Part shown: piece after piece, positions 45,945-55,562 of the stretch
Position numbering within the stretch: position 1 is the stretch's first letter
Layout: the number at the start of each line of letters is the position of its first letter
Source of the DNA: Pseudomonas bubulae
Lineage (GTDB): Bacteria > Pseudomonadota > Gammaproteobacteria > Pseudomonadales > Pseudomonadaceae
Assembly: GCF_037023725.1 (NCBI RefSeq)
Contig: NZ_CP146077.1
Span: 2,641,001 to 2,705,000, forward strand
Length of the DNA stretch: 64,000 nucleotides
Reading direction: 5' to 3'
Made by a program: the position numbers and the translations under genes
Notes under the pieces: model-generated
What the model saw: the letters and a program-made list of their open reading frames with translations, nothing else
Told to the model about the DNA's origin: nothing
Databases searched by the model: none

Positions 45945-48900
45945 ACCTGTCCGGCCCGTTTATCAAACGCCCGGTAGCCACCATGCTGCTGAGCCTGGCA
46001 ATCATGTTGCTGGGCGGGGTGAGCTTTGGTTTGCTGCCGGTGTCGCCGTTGCCGCAAATGGATTTCCCGGTGATCGTGGTGTCGGCCAGTTTGCCCGGGG
46101 CCAGCCCCGAGGTGATGGCATCTACCGTGGCCACGCCGCTTGAGCGGGCCTTCGGTGCGATTGCCGGGGTCAATACCATGAGCAGCAATTCAAGCCAGGG
46201 CTCGACCCGGGTGATTTTGCAGTTCGATCAGGACCGCGACATCAACGGCGCGGCGCGGGAGGTGCAGGCGGCGATCAACGCCTCGCGCAACCTGCTGCCC
46301 AGCGGCATGAAAAGCATGCCCACCTACAAGAAGATCAACCCCTCGCAAGCACCGATCATGGTGTTATCGCTGACCTCCGAGGTGTTGTCCAAGGGCCAGC
46401 TCTATGACCTGGCCTCGACCATTCTTTCGCAAAGCCTGTCCCAGGTGCCGGGTGTAGGTGAAGTGCAGATTGGCGGCAGCTCGCTGCCCGCCGTGCGCAT
46501 CGAGCTGGAACCGCAACTGCTCAACCAGTACGGCGTCTCGCTGGATGACGTGCGCAACACCATTGCCAATGCCAACGTGCGCCGGCCCAAGGGCGCAGTC
46601 TCCGATGGCGAGCGCAACTGGCAGATCCAGGCCAACGACCAGCTGGAAAAGGCCAAGGACTACGAACCGCTGATCATCCGTTACCAGGATGGCGCGGCGC
46701 TGCGCCTGAGCCATGTGGCCAAGGTCAAGGACAGTGTTGAAGACCGTTACAACAGCGGTTTTTTCAATAACGATGCGGCGGTGCTGCTGGTGGTCAACCG
46801 CCAGGCCGGGGCCAATATCATCGAGACCGTGAACGCGATCAAGGCCCAGTTGCCGGCCTTGCAGGCGGTGCTGCCGGCAAGCGTGCAGCTGAACCTGGCC
46901 ATGGACCGTTCACCGGTGATCAAGGCTACGCTGCACGAGGCCGAAATGACCCTGCTGATCGCCGTGGCGCTGGTGATTCTGGTGGTGTTCCTGTTCCTCG
47001 GCAATTTCCGCGCATCGCTGATTCCGACGCTGGCAGTGCCGGTGTCGTTGGTGGGCACTTTTGCCATCATGTACCTCTACGGCTTCTCGCTGAACAACCT
47101 GTCGCTGATGGCGCTGATTTTGGCCACCGGGCTGGTGGTGGACGACGCCATCGTGGTGCTGGAGAACATCTCGCGGCATATCGACGCCGGTGTGGCGCCC
47201 ATGAAAGCGGCCATGCTGGGGGCCAAGGAAGTCGGTTTTACCCTGCTCTCGATGAACGTGTCACTGGTGGCAGTGTTCCTCTCGATCCTGTTTATGGGCG
47301 GGATTGTCGAGAGCTTGTTCCGCGAGTTTTCCATCACCCTGGCCGCTTCGATCGTGGTGTCGCTGGTGGTGTCCCTGACCCTCACGCCCATGCTTTGCGC
47401 ACGCTGGCTAAAACCCCATGTGCCGGGCACGGAAAACGCCATGCAGCGCTGGAGCATCCGCCTTAACCAGCGCATGGTCAGCGGCTATGCACGCAGCCTG
47501 GACTGGGTGCTGCGGCACAAGCGCCTGACATTGCTCAGCCTGCTGGTAACCATTGGCGTTAACGTGGCGCTGTATGTGGTGGTGCCGAAAACCTTTATGC
47601 CGCAACAGGACACCGGGCAACTGATCGGTTTTGTGCGTGGCGACGACGGCCTGTCGTTCAGCGTGATGCAGCCGAAAATGGAAATCTTTCGCAAGGCTGT
47701 GCTGGCCGATCCTGCGGTAGAAAGCGTTGCCGGTTTTATTGGTGGCAATGGCGGCACCAACAACGCCTTTATGATCGTGCGTCTCAAGCCGATCTCGGAA
47801 CGCAAGGTGTCGGCGCAAAAGGTCATCGAACGGCTGCGCGAGAGCATGCCCAAAGTGCCCGGCGGCCGCCTGATGCTGATGGCCGACCAGGACCTGCAGT
47901 TTGGCGGTGGGCGTGACCAGACCAGCTCGCAGTACTCCTACATCCTGCAAAGCGGCGATCTGGGCGAGTTGCGCACTTGGTATCCAAAAGTGGTGGCCGC
48001 GTTCAAGGCATTGCCTGAGCTGACCGCTATCGATGCCCGTGAAGGCCGCGGTGCCCAGCAGGTGACCCTGGTGGTTGATCGCGACCAGGCCAAGCGCCTG
48101 GGGGTGGATATGGACATGGTCACTGCCGTGCTCAACAACGCCTACAGTCAGCGGCAGATTTCCACTATCTACGACAGCCTGAATCAGTATCAGGTGGTGA
48201 TGGAGGTCAACCCCAAGTACGCCCAGGACCCCGAAACCCTGAATCAGGTGCAGGTGATAACCGCCGATGGTCAGCGTATTCCGCTGTCGGCCATTGCCCA
48301 CTATGAGAACAGCCTGCAGAACGACCGGGTATCCCACGAGGGCCAGTTCGCTTCGGAGAGCATTGCGTTCGACCTGGCCCCCGGTGTCACCCTGGAGCAG
48401 GGTACGGCAGCCATTGAACGGGCGGTGGCCAAGCTCGGCCTGCCGGAAGAAGTGATCGTGAAAATGGCCGGTACGGGCGATGCTTTTGCCGCCACGCAAA
48501 AAAGCCAGCCGTTCATGATTCTTGGCGCCTTGGTAGCGGTGTACCTGGTGCTGGGGATTCTCTATGAGAGTTACATCCACCCGTTGACCATTCTGTCGAC
48601 CTTGCCGTCTGCCGGTGTTGGTGCGTTGTTGAGCATTTACCTCACGGGCGGGGAGTTCAGCCTGATTTCACTGCTGGGGCTGTTCCTGTTGATTGGTGTG
48701 GTAAAGAAAAACGCGATTTTGATGATCGATCTTGCCCTGCAACTGGAACGTCATTCGGGCCTCGACCCGCAAGCGTCGATCCGCAGTGCCTGCCTGCAAC
48801 GTTTAAGGCCGATCCTGATGACCACCCTGGCGGCCATTCTCGGTGCCTTGCCACTGATGCTGAGCAGCGCCGAAGGCGCGGAAATGCGCCAGCCCCTGGG

Positions 48901-49048
48901 CCTGACCATTATTGGCGGGCTGATCTTCAGCCAGATTCTGACCCTTTACACCACGCCTGTGGTTTACCTCTATCTCGACCGCCTACGCCATCGCTTCAAC
49001 AAATGGCGCGGCGTGCGCACTGATGCTGCTCTGGAAACTCCGCTATGA
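45941..49048 (+). CDS. muxC: MdtC/MuxC-type RND permease
   Basis: Second RND subunit of the hetero-trimer, 1035 residues, with [17 protein letters not shown] at the start and [14 protein letters not shown] in TM4. The starting segment closely mirrors that of MuxB, consistent with an old duplication. It starts in an ATGA overlap with muxB and ends in another with opmB, so subunit ratio is probably set by coupled translation. Confidence 0.95.
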   Translation: MNLSGPFIKRPVATMLLSLAIMLLGGVSFGLLPVSPLPQMDFPVIVVSASLPGASPEVMASTVATPLERAFGAIAGVNTMSSNSSQGSTRVILQFDQDRDINGAAREVQAAINASRNLLPSGMKSMPTYKKINPSQAPIMVLSLTSEVLSKGQLYDLASTILSQSLSQVPGVGEVQIGGSSLPAVRIELEPQLLNQYGVSLDDVRNTIANANVRRPKGAVSDGERNWQIQANDQLEKAKDYEPLIIRYQDGAALRLSHVAKVKDSVEDRYNSGFFNNDAAVLLVVNRQAGANIIETVNAIKAQLPALQAVLPASVQLNLAMDRSPVIKATLHEAEMTLLIAVALVILVVFLFLGNFRASLIPTLAVPVSLVGTFAIMYLYGFSLNNLSLMALILATGLVVDDAIVVLENISRHIDAGVAPMKAAMLGAKEVGFTLLSMNVSLVAVFLSILFMGGIVESLFREFSITLAASIVVSLVVSLTLTPMLCARWLKPHVPGTENAMQRWSIRLNQRMVSGYARSLDWVLRHKRLTLLSLLVTIGVNVALYVVVPKTFMPQQDTGQLIGFVRGDDGLSFSVMQPKMEIFRKAVLADPAVESVAGFIGGNGGTNNAFMIVRLKPISERKVSAQKVIERLRESMPKVPGGRLMLMADQDLQFGGGRDQTSSQYSYILQSGDLGELRTWYPKVVAAFKALPELTAIDAREGRGAQQVTLVVDRDQAKRLGVDMDMVTAVLNNAYSQRQISTIYDSLNQYQVVMEVNPKYAQDPETLNQVQVITADGQRIPLSAIAHYENSLQNDRVSHEGQFASESIAFDLAPGVTLEQGTAAIERAVAKLGLPEEVIVKMAGTGDAFAATQKSQPFMILGALVAVYLVLGILYESYIHPLTILSTLPSAGVGALLSIYLTGGEFSLISLLGLFLLIGVVKKNAILMIDLALQLERHSGLDPQASIRSACLQRLRPILMTTLAAILGALPLMLSSAEGAEMRQPLGLTIIGGLIFSQILTLYTTPVVYLYLDRLRHRFNKWRGVRTDAALETPL

Positions 49049-50478
49049 CCTCTCGTTCGTTTTTCCTTGCCCCGGCGTTGTCCGTTGCGCTGCTTAGCGG
49101 CTGTGCCATCGGCCCGGACTACCAGCGCCCGCAAACGGCGGCGCCCCTTGAGTACAAGCAGGCAGCCGGCTGGACCCAGGCCAATCCGAGCGACTCACTG
49201 GCCCGAGGTGCCTGGTGGGAGCTCTATGGCGACCCGCAGCTCAATGCGCTGGTCGAAAAACTCAATAGCGCCAACCAGAGTGTTGCGCAGTCTGAAGCCC
49301 AGTTCCGTCAGGCCCAGGCCTTGGTGCGCAGTGCGCGCGGGGCGTTCCTGCCCAGCGCCGACCTTAGCGTGGGCAAGACCCGGTCCAGCCAGGGCACCGG
49401 CAGCTCAAACTCCAGCCTGACCAGCTCCAGCAGCGGCATACGGGACACCTTGAATGCCCAGGTCGGGGTGAGCTGGGAGGCCGACGTTTGGGGCAAGTTG
49501 CGCCGTGATCTGGAAGCCAACGAGGCGAGTGCCGAGGCCAGCCTGGCCGACCTCGCGGCGATGCGCCTGAGCCAGCAGTCGGAGCTGGTGCAGAACTACC
49601 TGCAATTGCGGGTGATCGATGAGCAGAAGCGTTTGCTCGAAGCCACGGTCGAGGCCTATCAACGTTCACTGAAAATGAGCGAAAACCAGTACCGTGCGGG
49701 AATTTCCGGCAAGGATGCGGTGGCTCAGGCGCAAACCCAGTTGCGCAATACCCAGGCCAGCCTGATCGACCTGATCTGGCAGCGGGCGCAATTTGAAAAC
49801 GCAATAGCGGTGCTCACCGGTCAAGCACCAGCAGGGTTCAACCTGGCGGAAATTAAAAACGTACCCAAGTTGCCGCAGATCCCGGTCAGCCTGCCGTCGC
49901 AACTGCTGGAGCGGCGTCCTGACATCGCTTCGGCGGAGCGCTCGGTGATTGCTGCCAACGCCAACATTGGCGTAGCCAAGGCGGCTTACTACCCCGATTT
50001 CAGTTTGAGCCTGTCGGGTGGCTACAGCAGCAGTCAGTATCAGGACTGGATCAGCGTGCCCAACCGCTTCTGGTCGGTGGGGCCGAAAATCTCCCTGCCG
50101 TTGTTCGATGGTGGCCAGCGCTCGGCAGAAGTCGATCGCAATGAAGCCGTGTATGACCAGACGGTGGCCAAGTATCGCCAGACCGTGCTCGACGGTCTGC
50201 GGGAAGTGGAAAACTACATGGTGCAGTTGAAGGTCCTGGGCGATGAGTCGGTGGTACAGGAGCAGGCACTGGAGTCGGCCCGCGAGTCGTTGCGCCTGAC
50301 CAGTAACCAGTACAAGGCGGGCTTGATTGCTTACCTGGACGTGGTTTCGGTGCAAACAACAGCCCTGAGCACCGAGCGCAGCGTACTTAACTTGCTGCAG
50401 AGCCGTCTGATTGCCAGTGTGCAACTGATTGCGGCGCTGGGTGGCGGCTGGGATGGCAATACCGAGTTGAGCGACTGA
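49045..50478 (+). CDS. opmB: Outer-membrane efflux channel of the Mux system
   Basis: A 477-residue OprM-type lipoprotein channel. The signal peptide ends in a lipobox (LLSGC, Cys20); two OEP repeats follow with LERRPDIASAERSVIAANANIG near 290-310 and a VVSVQTTALSTERSV C-terminal helix. It is the last gene of the operon, overlapping muxC by four bases, and is followed by a palindromic repeat. Confidence 0.94.
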   Translation: MTSRSFFLAPALSVALLSGCAIGPDYQRPQTAAPLEYKQAAGWTQANPSDSLARGAWWELYGDPQLNALVEKLNSANQSVAQSEAQFRQAQALVRSARGAFLPSADLSVGKTRSSQGTGSSNSSLTSSSSGIRDTLNAQVGVSWEADVWGKLRRDLEANEASAEASLADLAAMRLSQQSELVQNYLQLRVIDEQKRLLEATVEAYQRSLKMSENQYRAGISGKDAVAQAQTQLRNTQASLIDLIWQRAQFENAIAVLTGQAPAGFNLAEIKNVPKLPQIPVSLPSQLLERRPDIASAERSVIAANANIGVAKAAYYPDFSLSLSGGYSSSQYQDWISVPNRFWSVGPKISLPLFDGGQRSAEVDRNEAVYDQTVAKYRQTVLDGLREVENYMVQLKVLGDESVVQEQALESARESLRLTSNQYKAGLIAYLDVVSVQTTALSTERSVLNLLQSRLIASVQLIAALGGGWDGNTELSD

Positions 50479-50484
50479 CGCAGA

Positions 50485-50559
50485 CCCCTCACCCCAGCTT
50501 GATCCGCTTTTGCTCTTGGTTCCCTCTCCCTCTGGGAGAGGGCCAGGGTGAGGGGCTTT
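50485..50559 (+). terminator. Palindromic repeat/terminator after opmB
   Basis: CCCCTCACCC at 50486 pairs with GGGTGAGGGG at 50547, and CCCTCTCCCTCTGGGAGAGGG makes the inner hairpin, followed by CTTTTG. Same repeat type as 15842 and 63133. Confidence 0.65.
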
Positions 50560-50620
50560 TGATCCGGCTCAATACGGCCAGCTCGCCGAATTACGCTATA
50601 TCCCCCGATCTGCCAGCCGC

Positions 50621-51697
50621 TCACGAATAAAACGTAAACCTGTCCTTGCCGTCATGCTTGGAGCCGTACAGCGCCTTGTCGGCCTTGGCCAGCGCCTGGT
50701 TGAGGGTGTCTTCCTCTTCGACCCGGGCCAGGCCGATACTGATGGTCACTGGGTGTGCGTCGGGATCTTCACGCACCCGGCGACACAGGCTCTGCGCCAG
50801 TACTTCGACGTCTTCGCGGCGCACGCCGGGCAGGTACACGGCAAACTCCTCACCACCCAGCCGTGCGTACGCAAAATCAGCCATCACTGCCTTGATGCTG
50901 GCGGCCGTACGCTTGAGCACCTCATCGCCAATATCATGGCCGTACTGGTCGTTGACCTTCTTGAAATTGTCGATATCGATCATCGCCAGATAGTGGTCGT
51001 GCTCCCTGGGGCGGGTCAGCAGTACATGCCCGGCCTGAAGCATGAAAGAGCGCCGGTTGGGGATCTCGGTCAGGGCATCGATGTAGGCCTGGGCCACCAG
51101 TAACTTGGACATGGTGTAATTGTGCAGCTTGATCCGGCGCAGCTTGAAAAAACTGTAGGTGGTCAGGCTGCACAAAAAGGTGAAGTAGCAGAGGATCAGC
51201 AAGCCGCGCAGATCCATGACCGAGACATCGGCCATCAGGAAAGGGTTGAGGGTGACACAGCTGATGGCGGCAACGGCGAGAAACGCCCAGCGGCTGAGCG
51301 GCAGCACCGACGCGCTATAAAGAATGCTTGAGGTGGCGAGTGCCAGCCAGATCGGCTGGGTCTCGGCTGGCAGGCCGAAAATGATCAGGCGCAAACCGAG
51401 TGTGATGATGGCTACGAAAACCGTATTGAGTACATCGAAGTGCCGGTAATTGCCGACAAAGCCCAGAATAATGGTCAACCCCACCATGACGCTGATAAAC
51501 AGCAGGGACAGGCCGGTAAACCCCTGGCCGCCCTTGGTGCTGACAATCAGGTTGAACAGTAACCAGATAGCAATGCTGGTGATATAGGTCAGGCTGCAAA
51601 AATTGCGCAGCTTTTCGAAATCATGTTGGGCAAATTCAGCTTGCAAGGCGGGCGGGGCGGCCTGTTTCGAGATCTCATTTTCAATGGTTTTGAGCAT
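50621..51697 (-). CDS. Membrane-bound diguanylate cyclase (GGDEF)
   Basis: A 358-residue protein with about six N-terminal membrane helices (residues 40-185) and a C-terminal GGDEF domain making cyclic di-GMP from two GTP. The active-site motif is GGEEF at 281-285, an accepted catalytic form, with DALTEIPNRRSF as the substrate-binding helix. The canonical inhibitory RxxD site five residues before the motif is absent (VMADFAYARLGGEEF), so product inhibition through that site is not expected. No periplasmic sensor domain is obvious; the membrane region may itself be the sensor. Monocistronic, convergent with the mux operon. Confidence 0.9.
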   Translation of the reverse strand: MLKTIENEISKQAAPPALQAEFAQHDFEKLRNFCSLTYITSIAIWLLFNLIVSTKGGQGFTGLSLLFISVMVGLTIILGFVGNYRHFDVLNTVFVAIITLGLRLIIFGLPAETQPIWLALATSSILYSASVLPLSRWAFLAVAAISCVTLNPFLMADVSVMDLRGLLILCYFTFLCSLTTYSFFKLRRIKLHNYTMSKLLVAQAYIDALTEIPNRRSFMLQAGHVLLTRPREHDHYLAMIDIDNFKKVNDQYGHDIGDEVLKRTAASIKAVMADFAYARLGGEEFAVYLPGVRREDVEVLAQSLCRRVREDPDAHPVTISIGLARVEEEDTLNQALAKADKALYGSKHDGKDRFTFYS

Positions 51698-51839
51698 TGC
51701 GAGCCTTGATCACTGTCGGATGGCGGAATCCGGGTGATCAGGCACTCAAGCATGTCTGCCGCCCAGGTTACCTCGTTAACCCTAGCAGGAGTTGGGCGCT
51801 TATCGATACAGGGCAAGCAGGGCAGGCAGCGCCCCAGGC

Positions 51840-52556
51840 TCAACCGTTCTGGCTGAACACTTCACCGATACTGCGCCGGCGCGCATGCAGCTCGCTGGCT
51901 CGAATCAACTCTTCGAGATCTTCGGGGGTAACGTCGATAAATGCGTCCATTTGCTGCAACGCATGGTGCAAATCTTCAGCACTGATGCCCGGATTGATCG
52001 GTGCCTGATCGGTGCTGGCCGCAGGGCTCGGCTCGGACGGTTTTTTCGGGTAACGCACGCGGGTCAGGTTGTTATAGGCCAGCGCCGCGAGCAGCATGCA
52101 CACTGCGCCGAGCATCACCGGTGCAAGCATGCCCCAGCCAAGACTGGCACTGTCCGGGTCGGCCAGTACCACCAGCAGCGCCAGTGCACCTGCAGGCGGG
52201 TGCAGGCAGCGCAGCAGGCACATGCTGATCATTGCCAGACCTACGGCCAGGCACGCGCTGTCGAGGCTGCGGCCAAGAAAATGCACCACCCCCAGCGACA
52301 CGACCGTGGCGCACAGATAGCCGCCGACAATCGACCAGGGTTGCGCCAGTGCACCCGAGGACACGGCAAACAGCAAAATGGCCGAAGCGCCCAACGGGCC
52401 GATCAGGTGCATGGCCACGGGCAGGCCATAGAACAGGCTGCAGAACCACACACTGAATAGTGTGCCAAGGGACACGCCAATGGCGGCACGGCTCCATTCG
52501 GTGGGGCGGGTGTTCGTAGCCGCAGGCAATAGGCGGCTGATCCAGCGGGTTTGCAT
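51840..52556 (-). CDS. HPP family integral membrane protein
   Basis: A 238-residue protein with four or five membrane segments containing the HPP signature (CLHPPAGALALLVV near residue 118) and IGPLGASAILLF. Family members have been linked to nitrite transport. Many Pseudomonas relatives continue into a pair of CBS domains after a charged linker; here the linker is present (SAEDLHHALQQMD to ASELHARRRSIGEVF) but the protein stops, and I find no convincing CBS sequence in the next 140 bases. An intrinsic terminator lies only 36 bases before the ATG, in the probable leader, which points to attenuation. Confidence 0.82.
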   Translation of the reverse strand: MQTRWISRLLPAATNTRPTEWSRAAIGVSLGTLFSVWFCSLFYGLPVAMHLIGPLGASAILLFAVSSGALAQPWSIVGGYLCATVVSLGVVHFLGRSLDSACLAVGLAMISMCLLRCLHPPAGALALLVVLADPDSASLGWGMLAPVMLGAVCMLLAALAYNNLTRVRYPKKPSEPSPAASTDQAPINPGISAEDLHHALQQMDAFIDVTPEDLEELIRASELHARRRSIGEVFSQNG

Positions 52557-52591
52557 GGTCAGGTAAATCCGGTTTTGTGAAGCAGGAAGGT

Positions 52592-52627
52592 AAAAAAAGG
52601 GCCTGGCGGGTTAACCGGCAAGCCCTT
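52592..52627 (-). terminator. Intrinsic terminator upstream of the HPP gene (possible attenuator)
   Basis: On the minus strand AAGGGCTTG pairs with CAGGCCCTT, with a further short stem around GGTTAACC, followed by TTTTTTTA. There is no minus-strand gene to the right that it could serve, and the HPP ATG is 36 bases further. It is either an attenuator in the HPP leader or the end of an unannotated small RNA. Confidence 0.7.
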
Positions 52628-53267
52628 GAAAATGTTCCTTCATCTGGGGGAGGAACGCGAGCAGTCTGCCCAGCCGTTAACCAATACGCAAATGCATAAT
52701 AATGATGGTTAAGTGCATTTAAATTGATGTTTGGTGGGGTGGAGCATTACCTGGGCATGGCTGCCCGGTTTCCCGGGCGAGCCAGCCATGAAAAGTTGAC
52801 CCAATACGCGCTCATGCACCCCATTGCTTACTAAACGTCGCTCGATCTGGTTGCACACGGCAGGGCTGTATTGGCCAGTGGTTCTTTTATTACGAGCAGG
52901 GCATTTCGCGGTTTTATCGGCGTGCCCGGTTCGGGTGCGCGGGTCTCGCCCTTAACAATATAGAGATGACCCATCAGCTGTGGGTCATCGCACCTGGTAG
53001 GGGATTTTCAGCCTGCGCATTGAATTTCTTGCTATAAACGCACTCCATTAGCCCCGCTGAGCACGTTTTTCGTCACTTTCCAGGTTTTGCTGGACAAATA
53101 GGTGTGTTTTCAGTTGCTGAGTCGATAACTCGGCCTTAGACTGCCGCCCCTCGTAAATTGAGTGCCGGGTGGCGCTTGAAATAGATGGCACCTAACTGGT
53201 TGGGATGAAGATCGGTCAGAACGCTCCCTAATTCGCCTTAATGCACGTATTTTTTATAGAGAAATCA
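52628..53267. other. 640-base gap between the HPP and DksA-like genes
   Basis: No credible open frame on either strand. It includes GTTCCT/AGGAAC arms around CATCTGGGGG at 52635-52657 and an AT-rich stretch at 52685-52735. A perfect 9-base hairpin, GATGACCCA at 52965 with TGGGTCATC at 52981, is also present. It is long enough for a small RNA gene and for the promoters of both neighbours. Confidence 0.5.
52965..52989. repeat. Perfect 9-base hairpin in the long gap
   Basis: GATGACCCA and TGGGTCATC flank TCAGCTG. There is no T-run on either side, so it is not a standard terminator; it could be an operator or an RNA element. Confidence 0.4.
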
Positions 53268-53672
53268 ATGACAAAGGATAAGTTGCTGGCCATGCCGGCG
53301 GATGACTACATGAATGCCGAGCAACATGCTTTTTTCAGCGAGTTGCTGCAAAACATGAAGGTCGAAACCCACGAGCGTATCGAGCAGAACCGCATCGCGA
53401 TCGAGAGCCTGGACACTCCGGCTGACCCGGCCGACGCTGCTTCGGTTGAAGAAGAGCGCACCTGGCTGGTGAACGCCATCGACCGTGATCAGCGCATGCT
53501 GCCCCAGCTCGAACAGGCGCTGGAACGTATCAAGGATGACAGCTTCGGCTGGTGTGATGACAGTGGCGATGCAATTGGCCTCAAGCGCCTGCTGATCAGC
53601 CCTACCACCAAGTACTGCATCGAAGCTCAAGAGCGTCACGAGCAAATCGACAAGCATCAGCGTCAAGCCTGA
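53268..53672 (+). CDS. DksA/TraR-family regulator with incomplete zinc finger
   Basis: A 134-residue DksA-like protein that should enter the RNA polymerase secondary channel through its coiled coil (about residues 20-90). The globular end keeps only one cysteine of each pair, Cys96 and Cys117, spaced 21 residues as in DksA; the partners are Ser99 and Ala120. It therefore cannot hold the classic four-cysteine zinc, like the zinc-independent DksA2 type. The ATG at 53268 is preferred over an upstream one nine codons earlier, since MTKDKLLAMPADDYMNAEQ is the family start. Monocistronic; zinc-starvation control is possible but no Zur box was recognised. Confidence 0.86.
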   Translation: MTKDKLLAMPADDYMNAEQHAFFSELLQNMKVETHERIEQNRIAIESLDTPADPADAASVEEERTWLVNAIDRDQRMLPQLEQALERIKDDSFGWCDDSGDAIGLKRLLISPTTKYCIEAQERHEQIDKHQRQA

Positions 53673-53868
53673 AGGCTTGACCTTGCCGGAGCCGTGTCCT
53701 GCGGTTCCGGTAGCTTGGGCTGCGCAGCCGTCCGCGCTGTCGCCCTGGCCTCTGTTGTAATTCCCCGTAAAAATTTAAACCTGACGTTGAGCTGAGTGTT
53801 TTGGTCATGCCCCTTTATATTTGGCACGGCGTTTCCACGCGAAGCTGAAAAGAACGAGGGCCAGTGTC

Positions 53869-55203
53869 ATGAGTCACTCAAGCAATACGGGGTATGTATT
53901 GCGTGTCGGTATTTTTTTTGATGGCACGGCCAATAACCAGTTCAATATCCTCTCGGGCCGCGAGCGCCAGGCCCGGGGCCTCAAGGTCGAACCCGGCAGC
54001 AGTTATGCCGGTGAACCCACCAATATCGCCCGCCTGCACCGGCACTACCCTGTGCAAACGACGTTCAAGGATTCACAGGCGCTGACTTCGCTCTACGTCG
54101 GCGGTATTGGCACAACCACAGGGGCAGTTGATACCTCCTTCCCGGGCCTGACCTATGGCCGTGGGCGCACCGGGGTGCTGGGCAAGGCCGATGAGGCCCT
54201 GGAGCAACTGAGCCAATGTCTGGCGCAATTTCTACGGCTGGCTCCCGCCAATACCCTGAGCCGTCTGCAACTTGACCTTTTTGGCTTCAGCCGCGGCGCT
54301 GCCGCAGCCCGCCACTTTGCCAACCAGGTGCATGCCACGGCCTTCACGCAGCAGTTTGCGCTGGCTTCTGACTTCAAGTGCAGCATCGAGTTTATCGGGC
54401 TCTTCGATACTGTTGCAGCCATGGGCGGGCTGGAGGACCTGGGTGATGTGGGGGATGACATCAATCCGGGGCTCAATCTGTATCTGGGGCCTGACTGCGC
54501 GCAACAGGTGGTGCAACTTTGTGCGCGGGATGAATACCGACGCAATTTTTCCCTGACCCGCATTGCCCCGCAATGGCCGCTGGATATATCCCTGCCCGGA
54601 GTCCATGCCGATCTTGGCGGCGGTTATCCGGTCGAGATGCAAGAGCAGGTGCAGTTGACGCGCTGGCAGAGCAATCTGGTCAGCCCGTCCACACCCATCA
54701 GGCTGACCAGTGCCTGGAAGCTGGCCCAGGCGCAGTTGCTGGACTGGCAAGCCAGGGATTTGATTGATCCGCTCGCTGAGCAGGACTTCGTGCAAGTGCG
54801 CACCGAAGAGCAGAAGGCCGGCAGCCGCCAGGACCCGATGAAGCGCGTCCAGGCCGCCGTCTTTATGCAGCGCCGGGTGCTGGGTCATCTTTCCCGTGTG
54901 TATCTGCGCATCATGCATTCGCTGGCATGCAAACAGGGTGTGCCCTTTGCCGCCTTGATCAGTGCCCAGGATGCTTTGCCTGATGAACTGTTGCCCATCG
55001 CTGCAAGGCTCGAAGCGCAGGTACTGAAAAGTACAATCAAGCTCACCCCTGCCCAGGAGCGCTTGTTGCGTCAGCGCTACGTTCATCAATCGGCCAATTT
55101 CAATGCCAATGTGGGCCAGGGGCTAGGGGTACTCGACAAGGCGTTTTTCAATATTGCCCAGGAGGGCGGGCGCAATGTTTTCGAGCAAAAACCGCCGGTT
55201 TGA
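53869..55203 (+). CDS. DUF2235 alpha/beta-hydrolase (Tle1-like)
   Basis: A 444-residue putative lipase or phospholipase. The DUF2235 start VGIFFDGTANNQ is near residue 13; the nucleophile elbow GFSRGAAA puts Ser141 as catalytic residue, with Asp180 in FIGLFDTVAAMGG and His246 in LPGVHADLGGGYP as the likely triad. DUF2235 proteins include the Tle1 phospholipase effectors of type VI secretion. There is no vgrG, PAAR, chaperone or obvious immunity gene next to it, and no signal peptide. The ATG at 53869 is chosen because the domain follows at once; a TTG 16 codons upstream is the alternative. Effector versus housekeeping role is undecided. Confidence 0.85.
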   Translation: MSHSSNTGYVLRVGIFFDGTANNQFNILSGRERQARGLKVEPGSSYAGEPTNIARLHRHYPVQTTFKDSQALTSLYVGGIGTTTGAVDTSFPGLTYGRGRTGVLGKADEALEQLSQCLAQFLRLAPANTLSRLQLDLFGFSRGAAAARHFANQVHATAFTQQFALASDFKCSIEFIGLFDTVAAMGGLEDLGDVGDDINPGLNLYLGPDCAQQVVQLCARDEYRRNFSLTRIAPQWPLDISLPGVHADLGGGYPVEMQEQVQLTRWQSNLVSPSTPIRLTSAWKLAQAQLLDWQARDLIDPLAEQDFVQVRTEEQKAGSRQDPMKRVQAAVFMQRRVLGHLSRVYLRIMHSLACKQGVPFAALISAQDALPDELLPIAARLEAQVLKSTIKLTPAQERLLRQRYVHQSANFNANVGQGLGVLDKAFFNIAQEGGRNVFEQKPPV

Positions 55204-55334
55204 GCCCGCATGCAGGGGATATTGTTACCGCTGATGCAATGCAGCTATGCAGGGCATAGCTTTTTCCAGCGTCCTTAACTCTTTAAGATGGCCGACATCG
55301 TTAGGTGACTAACTAAATAGTTGGAGTATCCACC

Positions 55335-55553
55335 ATGTCCAATCGGGTAGATGTTGCCGTGATGATCGGCTCGGGTGTCCCCAAGGGGTTGCGGGCCACG
55401 GGGCAAAAGGCCTGCTGGGTTGTGCTGGTCAACGGCGAGCAACGCGGGACGGCGTTCTCCAGCCGCATGGAAGCTGAAGAGTGTCGCGCTGCCTGGCTGG
55501 CGCAGCTGAGCGCTGGCGCGTGCGCAATGCAGGCTCGGGCTCAGCGTGCTTGA
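55335..55553 (+). CDS. Small hypothetical protein
   Basis: A 72-residue soluble protein starting MSNRVDVAVMIGSG with TTGGAG nine bases before the ATG, which makes a real gene likely. It contains four cysteine/tryptophan-rich spots (KACWVVLVNGEQRG, EECRAAWL, GACAMQARA) and no membrane segment. It lies 131 bases after the DUF2235 gene on the same strand and converges with the next small gene. An immunity role for the hydrolase is unlikely because it has no export signal. Not recognised. Confidence 0.6.
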   Translation: MSNRVDVAVMIGSGVPKGLRATGQKACWVVLVNGEQRGTAFSSRMEAEECRAAWLAQLSAGACAMQARAQRA

Positions 55554-55562
55554 CGGGTTGCG

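Noticed and set aside
47408..48580. 390-codon minus-strand frame opposite muxC
   Set aside because: Shadow frame of the permease gene, composition typical of antisense translation.
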